Assembly: GCA_047635695.1 (NCBI GenBank)
Contig: JBLILN010000006.1
Location: forward strand, 26,763 to 90,762
Length of the DNA stretch: 64,000 bases
Direction: 5' to 3'
Source: UBA2136 sp047635695
Lineage (GTDB): Bacteria > Pseudomonadota > Alphaproteobacteria > UBA2136
The translations under genes and the position numbers were made by a program. Numbering within the stretch: the stretch's first letter is position 1; each line of letters begins with the position of its first letter. The notes beneath the pieces were generated by a model. It was not told the origin of the DNA. It worked only from the letters and a program-made list of their open reading frames with translations, and made no database searches. Positions 25,732 to 33,657 of the stretch are shown here, one piece after another.

Positions 25732-25748
25732 TTGGCATGGTATATGCA
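25732..25748 (+). promoter_or_regulatory. sigma54-type promoter for flgB-flgC-fliE
   Basis: TTGGCATG-GTAT-ATGCA with correct GG/GC spacing, predicting a start near 25759, about 26 nt ahead of flgB. With the flgF promoter this makes two sigma54 sites in front of rod operons. Confidence 0.75.
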
Positions 25749-25784
25749 ATATAGACAGTGGGAGAATAAAACTGGGAGAATACC

Positions 25785-26159
25785 ATGCCGCAAAACGTGC
25801 ACATGTCATTGAAACATAGAATGAACTACTTGATAGAGCGCCAAGGCGTTGTTTCAGGTAACATTGCCAACGCATCAACACCTGGCTATTTAGCGAAGGA
25901 CATTTCCTTTGAAAAGCTTGTGCAAAGCAATGGCATGAAGATGTCTAAAACATCTGGCGCTCACCTTACAGGTAAAATAACAGGCGGCGACCATAAAATG
26001 ACAACCAGCACTGACGGTATTCGTCATGACGGTAACTCTGTTAAAATGGATACAGAAATGCTTAAACTCCAAGAAATTCAAATGCACTATCGTTTAGCAA
26101 CACAGCTTTACAAGAAACAAGTTGGGTTCCAAAAAATGGCGCTTGGCCGTAGTCAATAA
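25785..26159 (+). CDS. flgB: flagellar proximal rod protein FlgB
   Basis: Rod subunit of the basal body. The N-terminal QGVVSGNIANASTPGYLAKD (about 25-44) is the rod signature and the C-terminal EMLKLQEIQMHYRLATQLYKK the conserved helix. The 124 residues are normal. It is the first gene of flgB-flgC-fliE and starts after AAACTGGGAGAATACC. Confidence 0.94.
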   Translation: MPQNVHMSLKHRMNYLIERQGVVSGNIANASTPGYLAKDISFEKLVQSNGMKMSKTSGAHLTGKITGGDHKMTTSTDGIRHDGNSVKMDTEMLKLQEIQMHYRLATQLYKKQVGFQKMALGRSQ

Positions 26160-26173
26160 GGGAGAAATGAACC

Positions 26174-26581
26174 ATGGATTTAATGAAATCAATCGGCGTT
26201 AGTACAAGTGGCATGAACGCACAGAGTGCACGTATGCAGGTCATTTCTGAGAATATTGCCAATGCGGAATCGATCGTCACAGAAAATGGTGGTCCCTACC
26301 GTCGCAAACTTATCACATTCGAATCGATGGTTAATCGCCAAACGGGGCTTACAGAAGTGCAGGTTAAAAACATTAAGTCTGACTACGAAACACCACTGAA
26401 TTATGAGTACCAGCCTCACCATCCGCTTGCTGACTCAAAAGGTTTTTTAGCGAAACCAAACGTCAGTACACTCATTGAAAAGGTCGACATGCGTGACGCA
26501 GCTCGTGCCTATGAGGCCAATATGGCGGCTATTGAATCTGCTAAGGCAATGATGGTAAAATCATTAGACCTACTCAAATAA
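26174..26581 (+). CDS. flgC: flagellar proximal rod protein FlgC
   Basis: Rod subunit. The N-terminal SGMNAQSARMQVISENIANAES matches the family. GGPYRRKLITFE and the C-terminal VDMRDAARAYEANMAAIESAK are diagnostic. The 135 residues fit. It lies 14 bp after flgB with a GGGAGAA ribosome site. Confidence 0.95.
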   Translation: MDLMKSIGVSTSGMNAQSARMQVISENIANAESIVTENGGPYRRKLITFESMVNRQTGLTEVQVKNIKSDYETPLNYEYQPHHPLADSKGFLAKPNVSTLIEKVDMRDAARAYEANMAAIESAKAMMVKSLDLLK

Positions 26582-26607
26582 ACAATAAGTAAGGGGAAGC
26601 ATATATC

Positions 26608-26901
26608 ATGAAAATTGAAGGTTTACTAAATAGCACACTGGGTGGTTCAACATCTCTTAGTGGTAAGACACCATCAACAGGAAACGCCTTTGGCGACATG
26701 GTGACAAAAGCCCTGACAAAAACAGCCGATGCACAAAAACAGTCTGAAGCCATGACACAAGCTGCGGCTTCTGGTGAAAATGTGCCCATGCACGAAGTTA
26801 TTCAAGCTGTCGGTGACGCTGAACTTACATTGCAAACCATGCTCACCGTACGTGACAAAGCCATTGAAGCTTACCAAGAAATATTGCGTATGCCTATTTA
26901 G
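26608..26901 (+). CDS. fliE: flagellar hook-basal body complex protein FliE
   Basis: Small adaptor linking the MS ring to the rod. The C-terminal VIQAVGDAELTLQTMLTVRDKAIEAYQEILRMPI is the FliE signature. The N-terminal 45 residues are Ser/Thr-rich and variable as usual. At 97 residues it is typical. It is the last gene of the operon; fliQ and fliR, often next, are absent from this window. Confidence 0.94.
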   Translation: MKIEGLLNSTLGGSTSLSGKTPSTGNAFGDMVTKALTKTADAQKQSEAMTQAAASGENVPMHEVIQAVGDAELTLQTMLTVRDKAIEAYQEILRMPI

Positions 26902-26921
26902 CCATTTTCGCGTTTTAATTT

Positions 26922-26953
26922 AAAGTACTCTACTTAGGTAGGGTGCTTTTTTT
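26922..26953 (+). terminator. terminator of flgB-flgC-fliE
   Basis: AAGTACTCTAC TTAG GTAGGGTGCTT (wobbles) followed by TTTTT. Confidence 0.85.
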
Positions 26954-27045
26954 ACACATAGAGTCTACGAATGAGCATCAAACACTTGTCAGATAAGGCA
27001 TCTATCCGTATAGTTTAATTTTTATAAATAAATGGAGCCTCATCT

Positions 27046-27807
27046 ATGAAAAAATTAATCATAACCGCATTGTTCGTACTGACATCTATGCCAGTATGGG
27101 CAGATGATGTTCAAAAACCATGGAGCTTTGCCCTCGGTGCCTTTAGCCATATTAGCCCCGACTATATGGGATCGGGCAATTATGAAGGTGGTGTTTCACC
27201 CTATTTTGATGCCACATACCAGTGGGATAATCACAAAAACTATGTATTCTTACGTTCAAATGGTGGCCTTGGCGTGCAAACACGCGTCGGTCAAGCCATT
27301 GTGGGGACGTCACTTGGTTACCGTGGTGGCCGAGAACGCGAAGAAAATACAGTTCTTGCAGGGATGGACGGTGTCGATGATACAGCCACTGCCAACCTTT
27401 TTTGGCGCTATGGCCACAACCAATATAATGGCGGTATTAATCTTTCAAAAGGGTTGAACGGCGCTAATAACGGCCTTGTTATAGCGGCAAACATTGGTTG
27501 TAACTGCAAATTAAGCGAAAAATTAACAGGTTCAGCATCGTTTAATGCTGCGTGGGCTGACGACACATACATGAACGATTATTTTGGCGTAAACGCCAGT
27601 GAAGCGACAGCATCGAGACGTGCCTATAAAGGCAGTAAAGGCCTTTTAAACTATGGTGTTAACTTTGGTTTAAGCTACAAGCTGCAAGAAAAACAGCATA
27701 TCTCAATCGGCTCAGGATTAAGTAAAATAGCCAAAGCCGACGACAGCCCAATTGTAGAAGAAGAAATACAAGCACGCCTGAGTATTGGTTATATTTATAA
27801 CTTTTAA
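27046..27807 (+). CDS. MipA/OmpV-family outer-membrane protein
   Basis: A 253-residue predicted beta-barrel. The signal peptide ends at PVWA-DD. The family pattern is visible: SPDYMGSGNYEGGVSPYFDATYQW, FLRSNGGLGVQT, LGYRGGREREENTVLAGMDGVDD, and a terminal Tyr-x-Phe-type strand (LSIGYIYNF) for barrel insertion. MipA-type proteins act as scaffolds for murein enzymes or as porin-like proteins. The role here is not clear. It has its own promoter region and a strong terminator. Confidence 0.85.
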   Translation: MKKLIITALFVLTSMPVWADDVQKPWSFALGAFSHISPDYMGSGNYEGGVSPYFDATYQWDNHKNYVFLRSNGGLGVQTRVGQAIVGTSLGYRGGREREENTVLAGMDGVDDTATANLFWRYGHNQYNGGINLSKGLNGANNGLVIAANIGCNCKLSEKLTGSASFNAAWADDTYMNDYFGVNASEATASRRAYKGSKGLLNYGVNFGLSYKLQEKQHISIGSGLSKIAKADDSPIVEEEIQARLSIGYIYNF

Positions 27808-27828
27808 GGCTATATTAAAAATGTTATA

Positions 27829-27860
27829 AAAAGGTTATGCGTACACGCGTAACCTTTTTT
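27829..27860 (+). terminator. terminator of the MipA-like gene
   Basis: AAAGGTTATGCG TACA CGCGTAACCTTT, a 12-bp stem, followed by TTT. It also forms the leader of the next gene. Confidence 0.9.
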
Positions 27861-27881
27861 ACCTTTTACAGGAGGCATTGT

Positions 27882-28451
27882 ATGCCCTTACTTCAGCTTA
27901 AACTCATTGATTTTTTAAATGACATGGCAGACCCCCGAAAAGACGCCCTGCTCAATATTTACACCGATTACAATGATATTTTCCATTTTGCCGCAGGATC
28001 AAGCAGCAAACACCAAGCCTGGCAAGGTGGCTACGCCGACCATATCGCAGAAATTTTGCGTATTAACCGCGCCACTTATCAAGCCCTTTCAAATATACGC
28101 CCCTTACCTTTTACAGAGGACAGCGCCCTTATTGCCCTTTTTTTTCATGATATGGAAAAGCCGTTCAAGTATGGCCCAAAAGATAATACCCTATGTAAAA
28201 ATTGGCATGAACACATGAAACATAACAAACTAAACTGGCACCAAGTTAAAGATAAAATTTTAGATGAAATGCAAAAAGATTATCATTTCAAATTCTCCAG
28301 CGACGAATTGAACGCTCTTCAATACACCCACGGTGAAGGTGATGACTACAGCCCAAAAAAACGTATAGCAAGCCCTTTGGCGGCACATGTACACCACTGC
28401 GACAACACCTCGGCACGCATTTGGCATAGTGAGGGCAAAGGTTTAAGTTAA
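27882..28451 (+). CDS. HD-domain-like hydrolase, unknown substrate
   Basis: A 189-residue soluble protein. The pattern H...GGYADHIAEI (about 43-56), LFFHDMEKPF (about 87-96), YTHGEGDDY and AHVHHCDNTSARIW supplies His and Asp residues spaced like HD metal-dependent phosphohydrolases. The start is the ATG at 27882 behind a perfect AGGAGG. An upstream in-frame ATG would run into the preceding terminator. The HD assignment rests on motif spacing, and the substrate is unknown. Confidence 0.6.
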   Translation: MPLLQLKLIDFLNDMADPRKDALLNIYTDYNDIFHFAAGSSSKHQAWQGGYADHIAEILRINRATYQALSNIRPLPFTEDSALIALFFHDMEKPFKYGPKDNTLCKNWHEHMKHNKLNWHQVKDKILDEMQKDYHFKFSSDELNALQYTHGEGDDYSPKKRIASPLAAHVHHCDNTSARIWHSEGKGLS

Positions 28452-28460
28452 TCGACAAAA

Positions 28461-28487
28461 AAAAGCACCCTAACAGATGCTTTTTTT
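28461..28487. terminator. bidirectional terminator between convergent genes
   Basis: AAAAGCA and TGCTTTT around a 10-nt loop, with T-runs on both strands. It serves the HD gene (+) and the gene at 28504-28827 (-). Confidence 0.8.
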
Positions 28488-28503
28488 ACGCTATAGCTGT
28501 GCG

Positions 28504-28827
28504 CTACGGTAGTTCGCTTGCAATACTTTCAACAATGTCATCATAGTTGCTGGCACGGGTCATGTCACCACCGTCACCGTCAATGTTCAAAGCATGTTCA
28601 CCTAAAATATCCATATCATGTGACATAAGAAGCAAAAAAGCCATAAAAAGCTTATCTTCATCGGCATCCGTATCCTGGTTAAACTCTTTAATAATGGCAA
28701 AACCGTCTATAGGTTCTGCTAATTTTTTAACACGCTGAGCGGTATCTAAAAAAAAGTCTTTTGATATTGATATGCCGTCATTGGATTGAGAATCTTTTAA
28801 AAGATCAACGTTTATAGGATTAATCAT
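28504..28827 (-). CDS. INPI-family small acidic protein, unknown function
   Basis: A 107-residue acidic soluble protein. The N-terminus (INPINVDLLKD, ISKDFFLDTAQ) and middle (IIKEFNQDTDADEDKLFMAF) align with the product at 49150-49542 (INPICDDFLKAI, LTKKMFLDFSAI, PIKEDFMDEDLTEESVVMYF), so these two genes are paralogues. The start ATG follows AACCT-TTGG-AGGTT, a hairpin enclosing the ribosome site, and the leader upstream is long (about 130 nt before the next terminator). No known domain. Confidence 0.6.
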   Translation of the reverse strand: MINPINVDLLKDSQSNDGISISKDFFLDTAQRVKKLAEPIDGFAIIKEFNQDTDADEDKLFMAFLLLMSHDMDILGEHALNIDGDGGDMTRASNYDDIVESIASELP

Positions 28828-29007
28828 AATGATAACCTCCAAAGGTTATGGTTGCCCATAGAGGGGCATCGGGGGGTGTAAAAAGGTGTTTTGTGGTGCG
28901 TTGCGGGTTAAATTAGCCCTGCACATTTAAAAGTTAAAGAAAGATTTTTTATTATAAAAAACAAGCTAACACGGCCGTAACCCCTTGTCAATATGAGATA
29001 CAGCCAT

Positions 29008-29037
29008 AAAAAAAACACCTCAAAAGAGGTGTTTTTT
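29008..29037. terminator. bidirectional terminator
   Basis: AAAAACACCTC AAAA GAGGTGTTTTT with A/T runs on both sides, ahead of the frameshifted gene's 3' end on the minus strand. Confidence 0.85.
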
Positions 29038-29052
29038 CGTGATCGTTAAAGG

Positions 29053-29338
29053 CTATATATCATCATTATCGTCTTGTGTTTCATAAACACCTTGCTTACG
29101 TAAAACCTTGGCACGGTTGGCCATAATATAAACAAACCAAGTGACTAAATACCCACTCTTTTAAAAAGTAAGAAACAGATCCTACAATGCCATTGCCAAC
29201 AGCTTTACCCGTGGCGCCAACGGCATTAGCAGCAGTACTACCTACCTTTGAAGCGGTTGACTTAGCAGGAACTGTCTCTGTTGTATTTTCAGGGTTTTCT
29301 ATACTCTGTGCATCAGAGCCATTATTTTTATCAGACAT
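29053..29338 (-). pseudogene. small membrane protein gene with an apparent frameshift
   Basis: The first frame gives an Ala/Thr-rich soluble N-terminus (ASKVGSTAANAVGATGKAVG) and runs to a stop at 29096. From about 29165 the +1 frame reads GYLVTWFVYIMANRAKVLRK and then an acidic tail to a stop at 29053. That looks much more like a natural end (a membrane helix, a basic flank, an acidic tail) than the sequence in the first frame. The switch falls at TTTTTAAAAGAG, so a one-base deletion, a sequencing error or +1 programmed shifting are all possible. The intact product would be about 94 residues. Confidence 0.55.
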
Positions 29339-29391
29339 ATAAATGTCCTCCAGTGGTAGAAAAAAGAAAGAAGTGAATTTACAGTTTAAAC

Positions 29392-29709
29392 TTAACCTGG
29401 GCTTCGACCATGAATGCCACTGCGTTTGCAGTTACATTTCGGTACATGACCAGCGCTAAGAGTATTTGTAACCCTTTGAGTGCCATGGCGCTCATACCAA
29501 AGTATATCTGGATATAACTGAAACGGTATAATCGTCCCCATCATTGCCAACAGCATCGTCAACAGCCGCCAACCAGAAAAAGAGGTGGGGTAAACAGCCA
29601 TATATACAATTAAACAAATAAGTGTAAAAAGAGAAGCCACGCCAATAATAATACATAAGCGTTTTGCCCAGATAGTTTTCCAAGTTTGAAATTTATCATC
29701 AGTGGACAT
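29392..29709 (-). CDS. small two-helix membrane protein, unknown
   Basis: A 105-residue protein with two hydrophobic segments (about 19-41 and 46-67) followed by a Cys/His/Arg-rich tail ending KRSGIHGRSPG. The start is the ATG at 29709 behind a perfect GGAGGTGGCTT. A TTG 11 codons upstream would overlap the preceding gene. It follows the gene at 29727-30002 by 17 nt and is probably cotranscribed with it. Not recognised. Confidence 0.55.
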   Translation of the reverse strand: MSTDDKFQTWKTIWAKRLCIIIGVASLFTLICLIVYMAVYPTSFSGWRLLTMLLAMMGTIIPFQLYPDILWYERHGTQRVTNTLSAGHVPKCNCKRSGIHGRSPG

Positions 29710-29726
29710 AAGCCACCTCCATGAAG

Positions 29727-30002
29727 TTAAGGATTTTCCCAAGTTTTAACGCTTGAGCGTTTTGCATTTGCACGGATTTTTTTAAAGTCAGATTTGAAAT
29801 ATCCTAATTTTTCATAGGATATAAACTCAAGGCAGACATAAAAAAAGCAGGGTGCGGCCACAAAGCCTAAGTAAAACATGTAATTTAAAGAGCCCAAAGC
29901 AGCAAAAACACCTAATAAAAGGCTTAGTAATGATACCACAAAGAGTGAACGCTTTATAACACGTGTAATTTTTGTCCCGTAAGGACGTTTATTTGAATTC
30001 AT
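29727..30002 (-). CDS. small two-helix membrane protein, unknown
   Basis: A 91-residue protein with a basic N-terminus (NSNKRPYGTKITRVIKR), two hydrophobic segments at about 18-38 and 42-62, and a Lys/Arg-rich soluble end. The start ATG at 30002 follows TTGGAAAATTC. A GTATACAT sequence about 45 bp upstream may be part of the -10. It heads a small unit with the gene at 29392-29709, placed between atpF and other accessory genes. Confidence 0.55.
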   Translation of the reverse strand: MNSNKRPYGTKITRVIKRSLFVVSLLSLLLGVFAALGSLNYMFYLGFVAAPCFFYVCLEFISYEKLGYFKSDFKKIRANAKRSSVKTWENP

Positions 30003-30336
30003 AAGAATTTTCCAAAAAGGTATAGTAAAGATATTTCCTATCAACCTTATGTATACATACGAAGCGCTTTAATTTCAAGCCTTTTAAGGCAAAAAAATGC
30101 AAAAATACTTAAAAAATGCAGGGCATTACGCCCCAAAGTTTAAATTCGATGTATTTAGCGCTTGGCTAAAGGTTTTGGATATATTCATCCACTGTTTCTA
30201 TAAAGCTTATAACTTCAGCCGATATGGTTTTACTGCAAGCGTAATATCAAGGTCAAAATTATGATTTAATTGTTAGGCAGCTCTGAATCATCAGGATGAC
30301 ATTATAGTAGATGAAAATAGCCCCCCCCCTTTTTAG

Positions 30337-30420
30337 ATGCACCGAAGAATAGGTGATATCGGGCGTATGTTTTTGGTGAGACAGATGGAAGTTGGCACTG
30401 CCAATGACATTTACTGAAAC
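30337..30420 (+). repeat. dispersed hairpin element, copy D
   Basis: Hairpin 1 is CACC-gaagaata-GGTG. Then comes ATATCGGGCGTATGTTTTTG (copy E: ATACCAAGATGTATGTTTTT). Hairpin 2 is TTGGC-act-GCCAA, followed by TGACATTTACTGAAACG (copy F: TGACATTTGATAAAGCG). The 426-bp gene-free stretch 30003-30470 also holds a C9 run at 30321-30329 and the atpF terminator. I see no gene in it. Confidence 0.8.
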
Positions 30421-30421
30421 G

Positions 30422-30448
30422 AAAAAGGCGCCCGTGAGCGCCTTTTTC
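30422..30448 (-). terminator. terminator of atpB-atpE-atpF
   Basis: AAAAAGGCGC TCACGG GCGCCTTTTT on the minus strand. The symmetric T-run on the plus strand would also stop transcription coming from element D. Confidence 0.9.
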
Positions 30449-30470
30449 AATAACTTAAACGAAGTAAAGT

Positions 30471-30962
30471 TTAGTTCATTTCCTTTAAAGCTTCGTCTGC
30501 AAATTTACCTGCAGATTTAGCGTCCATAAGGTTACCAACTACTTTTTCTGTTGCTTCTAAAGTAAGTGCAACAACTTCTTTACGTAGGTCAGCCATAGCA
30601 TTGTTTTTAGCTTGCTCGATGCTCATCGCCGCGGCTTTCGATTTACGGCTAATGTCGCTTTCAAGCTCACTTACACGCTTCGCTGCTAACTCGTCGGCAT
30701 CTTTGCGGGCATGTGCCACAATGTCAGATGCTTCTTGCTGAGCTGTTTTCAACTGCTTTTCGTATGTACGAAGCATTTGTTCTGCTTCGTTTTTAAGCGT
30801 TGAAGCGCGGTCCAAGTCCTCACGGATTTGTGTTGCACGTGCGTCGAGCGTGCTGTTTAAACTCGGCAGAAGAAACTTCCAGATCACTGATAAAATAATC
30901 GCAAAAGCAACGGCTGTCCAGAATAATTGTGACTCTAAAAAGAGCGAGTTAAAAAAGTCCAT
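30471..30962 (-). CDS. atpF: ATP synthase F0 subunit b
   Basis: Peripheral stalk subunit. One membrane segment at about 10-32 (FWTAVAFAIILSVIWKFLLPSL) is followed by a long charged coiled coil (ATQIREDLDRASTLKNEAEQ) and the helical EATEKVVGNLMDA end. At 163 residues it is standard length. Alphaproteobacteria usually carry two b-type genes (b and b') here; only one is present in this window and a terminator follows it. Confidence 0.94.
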   Translation of the reverse strand: MDFFNSLFLESQLFWTAVAFAIILSVIWKFLLPSLNSTLDARATQIREDLDRASTLKNEAEQMLRTYEKQLKTAQQEASDIVAHARKDADELAAKRVSELESDISRKSKAAAMSIEQAKNNAMADLRKEVVALTLEATEKVVGNLMDAKSAGKFADEALKEMN

Positions 30963-30985
30963 GGTTTTATACCTAACGTTTTAAA

Positions 30986-31213
30986 TTATACAACAAAGAT
31001 AAGAATCATTGCGATCGCAAAAGCGAAAATAGCAATAGCCTCGACAACGGCGAAACCGAACATCAAGATACCTTTAAGATTTTTTTCCATTGATGGTTGG
31101 CGAGCAACAGCGTTAAAGTAGCTACCGAAAACGTTACCAAGACCAATACCAGCACCGATCATACCTGAAGCCGCTAGACCAGCGCCAACATATTTAAGAA
31201 CTTCCATTTCCAT
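30986..31213 (-). CDS. atpE: ATP synthase F0 subunit c
   Basis: Proteolipid of the rotor ring. Two membrane helices flank the polar loop AVARQPSMEKN. The ion-binding carboxylate is the Glu in FAVVEAIAIFAF. The residue after it is Ala rather than Ser, which argues for proton rather than sodium coupling. The 75 residues are typical. The 102-bp gap after atpB holds a perfect GTTACAG-catcat-CTGTAAC hairpin just ahead of the ribosome site, perhaps stabilising the mRNA for high c-subunit output. Confidence 0.96.
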   Translation of the reverse strand: MEMEVLKYVGAGLAASGMIGAGIGLGNVFGSYFNAVARQPSMEKNLKGILMFGFAVVEAIAIFAFAIAMILIFVV

Positions 31214-31315
31214 AATTATATATTCCTTTTATATTATGTTTTGTTACAGATGATGCTGTAACTCATATTTTTAAAAGCCTTCTGCACAGGGGAGAACGCA
31301 CTTTTAAAAATGCCT

Positions 31316-32068
31316 TTAGTGCATATTCAATGCGTCGTTCAAATACACACATGTAAGCAGTGTGAAAATGTACGCCTGCATTGCTGCAACAAATACTTCA
31401 AGTGCTGTAATACCTATGAGACCTGCAAAAGGTAACACAGAAAATATACCGACAAGAATACCAGAGCCAAGCATCATGGTAATAAAGTAAGCAAACAACT
31501 TAACAACAATGTGACCCGCCATCATGTTTGCACAGAGACGAATAGCCAGTGTAAATGGTCTTACGAAGAATGAGAGCACTTCGAGGACAACAATAAACGG
31601 CATCATCCACATAGGGATGCCCGCTGGCGTAAAGAGCTTAAGAAACTTCAGGCCATGTGTTGCAAAACCAATAACAATCACGCTTAGGAAGATGAAAAAT
31701 GACATAAACCCAGTGATATAAATTTGTGATGTTGATGTAAATGAACCCGGTACCATACCCGCCAAGTTAATTACCAAGAGGAAAAGAAAAAGTGTGAAGA
31801 TAAAAGGCATGTATTTTACGCCTTTTGCGCCTGCACTGTCTTTAAGCGTACCTAAAATAAGGTCGTGTACCATTTCAAGCATAGCTTGCCCACGGCCTGG
31901 TACTGTTTTCAACCTTGTGGAAGCAATAAGCAATACCAATGAAAGTGTACCAATAATACCAAGCATCCAAATGCTTTGGTTTGTTATGGAAATATCAACA
32001 CCCATCAGGTTCAAGTTCACAATTTCATGAATTTGGAACTGGTGTACTGGATCAATCTTTGTACTCAT
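31316..32068 (-). CDS. atpB: ATP synthase F0 subunit a
   Basis: Stator subunit forming the proton half-channels. The essential Arg is in FTLAIRLCANMMAGH. The last helices contain AALQ-like ALEVFVAAMQAYIFTLLTCVYLNDA. About six membrane segments fit in 250 residues. It starts a new transcription unit (promoter at 32108-32135), because the S49 gene upstream has its own terminator. Confidence 0.96.
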   Translation of the reverse strand: MSTKIDPVHQFQIHEIVNLNLMGVDISITNQSIWMLGIIGTLSLVLLIASTRLKTVPGRGQAMLEMVHDLILGTLKDSAGAKGVKYMPFIFTLFLFLLVINLAGMVPGSFTSTSQIYITGFMSFFIFLSVIVIGFATHGLKFLKLFTPAGIPMWMMPFIVVLEVLSFFVRPFTLAIRLCANMMAGHIVVKLFAYFITMMLGSGILVGIFSVLPFAGLIGITALEVFVAAMQAYIFTLLTCVYLNDALNMH

Positions 32069-32107
32069 ATTCTCTTTTTTTTCCTTAAAAAACTTATAAT
32101 TAGTTTT

Positions 32108-32135
32108 GTTTTACCATATTGGAGCAAAAAGTCAA
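32108..32135 (-). promoter_or_regulatory. promoter for atpB-atpE-atpF
   Basis: Minus-strand TTGACT, 16-bp spacer, TAAAAC, between the S49 terminator and atpB. Confidence 0.6.
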
Positions 32136-32156
32136 TATCCATTTAACCTCTAAAGC

Positions 32157-32187
32157 AAAAAAAAGAACCCCAAAATGGGGCTCTTTT
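32157..32187 (-). terminator. terminator of the S49 peptidase gene
   Basis: AAGAGCCCC ATTTT GGGGTTCTT followed by a run of Ts on the minus strand. It separates the inserted gene from atpB. Confidence 0.92.
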
Positions 32188-32201
32188 ATATCGAGGTGCT
32201 T

Positions 32202-33614
32202 TTATTTCATAAAAAGTCTTGGTTTAAATTGACTACGCAATGAAAGGTCACGTCGTGAACAAGCCATTCTACGATTTGTAGAATCAACCTTAGCTTCTGG
32301 GCCATTACTTGCCGAAGCAGGCATAGACGCCATTGACAACGCTGGTTTCAGGGCTATATCTGTTACATCCATTTCATAAATAATAACAGCTTCACCAAAC
32401 CGCTCCTTCATAACAACTTCATAATGTTCAATGCCATCAATCAATCCATGTTCAAGCGCTTTATGTGCTTCAAAGTTTTCACCAGAAAACATATCGTCCT
32501 CATCGCCTCTTAAACGTTCCCCACGCATCTCTATAACTAAGTCATTAAAAACGCTGTGTGCATAACGCAAACCTTCTTCATATTCAGCAATATCTTCAGG
32601 TGAAGTTTCAACATGAGGATCATGCAGTGTATTACGCTTTTTAGGGCCAGAGGTTAAGGTATGGGTTTGTTCTTCCGCACGTTTACGACCACGCTCTGTT
32701 AGTTCCATATAACCAGAAACAACACCAATACAACCCATTTGAGTTACAGGTGTTGCCGCATAGACAAAGTCACTTGCACAAGCAATCATATACCCAGCAG
32801 AAGCGGCACCATTATTACTAAAACTGTAAGAAGGGATACCGTTATTGTCCGCCTCACGGCGCCATTTTTTAGCTAAATTATAACCTTCTGTTGGTGATCC
32901 ACCGCCAGAATCAATCAAGTTGATAACGGTTACTTTTTTACCAATTATTTTAATGGGCTTACGTTTGCCTAACTGTACAGCATCGTTGATTACTTCAATT
33001 TCATCTTTCGTTAGATATTTTTCTAACAAACGCGCACCTGTTAACTGAATAAACTCAGCGTCCATCTGCTCCTTATCAAAAACATCTTCGATCAACGTAC
33101 TATATTTTTCCATATTCAAATAGGGTGTTGCTGCATGTCTTGTACCAGCAATAGTGCCTGAATATTCAGAACTCACGTCACCACGCATAGGCAAAACTTC
33201 CACAATAGGAAATTCAATAGCAGCCACATCGGCTAAACCATTAACAGCATAAGCCGTGGCAACATTATAGATAGAAATAACACCGTCATCATCTATCATA
33301 CTTTGGTAAACCATTTCCTTTTCAACGCCAGCTATAGACTTTTGATAATATTCAACACCTTCTTTACAAGAATCAACATTTTCCTGAGCCATTTTAATAA
33401 CCTCAGCCGGAAAACCCTGCTCTTCAAAAGATTTTAAAGAAGCTTCACTCGTCGCTAAATCTTCCTGTGTTTCGATCAATAAATCTTGATATTGCTTCAA
33501 TCCCTGTGCATATTGAACACTAGCAGAATTTTGCTCAGTTGTTGCTTCTGCAGATTGATCAGGCGTTTCAATTGTAGTTTGTTCTGTGGTTTGCTCTGTA
33601 GTTTGTTCAGTCAT
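32202..33614 (-). CDS. S49 (SppA/phage capsid protease-like) serine peptidase inserted in the atp cluster
   Basis: A 470-residue protein without signal peptide or membrane helix, so probably cytoplasmic. After a TEQT repeat (residues 2-14) and a coiled-coil part, the ClpP-like S49 core shows NLIDSGGGSPTEGYNLAKKW (232-251), the nucleophile Ser272 in NNGAASAGYMIACA, and the likely general-base Lys in TSGPKKRN (325/326). It ends with FSGENFEAHKALEHGLIDGI. The soluble layout resembles phage capsid-maturation S49 proteases more than membrane SppA. It sits between atpI and atpB with its own leader and terminator. Confidence 0.8.
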   Translation of the reverse strand: MTEQTTEQTTEQTTIETPDQSAEATTEQNSASVQYAQGLKQYQDLLIETQEDLATSEASLKSFEEQGFPAEVIKMAQENVDSCKEGVEYYQKSIAGVEKEMVYQSMIDDDGVISIYNVATAYAVNGLADVAAIEFPIVEVLPMRGDVSSEYSGTIAGTRHAATPYLNMEKYSTLIEDVFDKEQMDAEFIQLTGARLLEKYLTKDEIEVINDAVQLGKRKPIKIIGKKVTVINLIDSGGGSPTEGYNLAKKWRREADNNGIPSYSFSNNGAASAGYMIACASDFVYAATPVTQMGCIGVVSGYMELTERGRKRAEEQTHTLTSGPKKRNTLHDPHVETSPEDIAEYEEGLRYAHSVFNDLVIEMRGERLRGDEDDMFSGENFEAHKALEHGLIDGIEHYEVVMKERFGEAVIIYEMDVTDIALKPALSMASMPASASNGPEAKVDSTNRRMACSRRDLSLRSQFKPRLFMK

Positions 33615-33657
33615 AATGACCTCCCGCCCTATATGGGCTCAGTGCGCACGAAAATGT

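Noticed and set aside
28461..29037. Short hairpins here as riboswitches
   Set aside because: Each is a simple stem with T-runs, fully explained as a terminator.
30259..30450. A 63-codon minus-strand frame beginning like a signal peptide
   Set aside because: It starts inside the atpF terminator and runs through dispersed element D and the C9 run; the signal-like start is chance.
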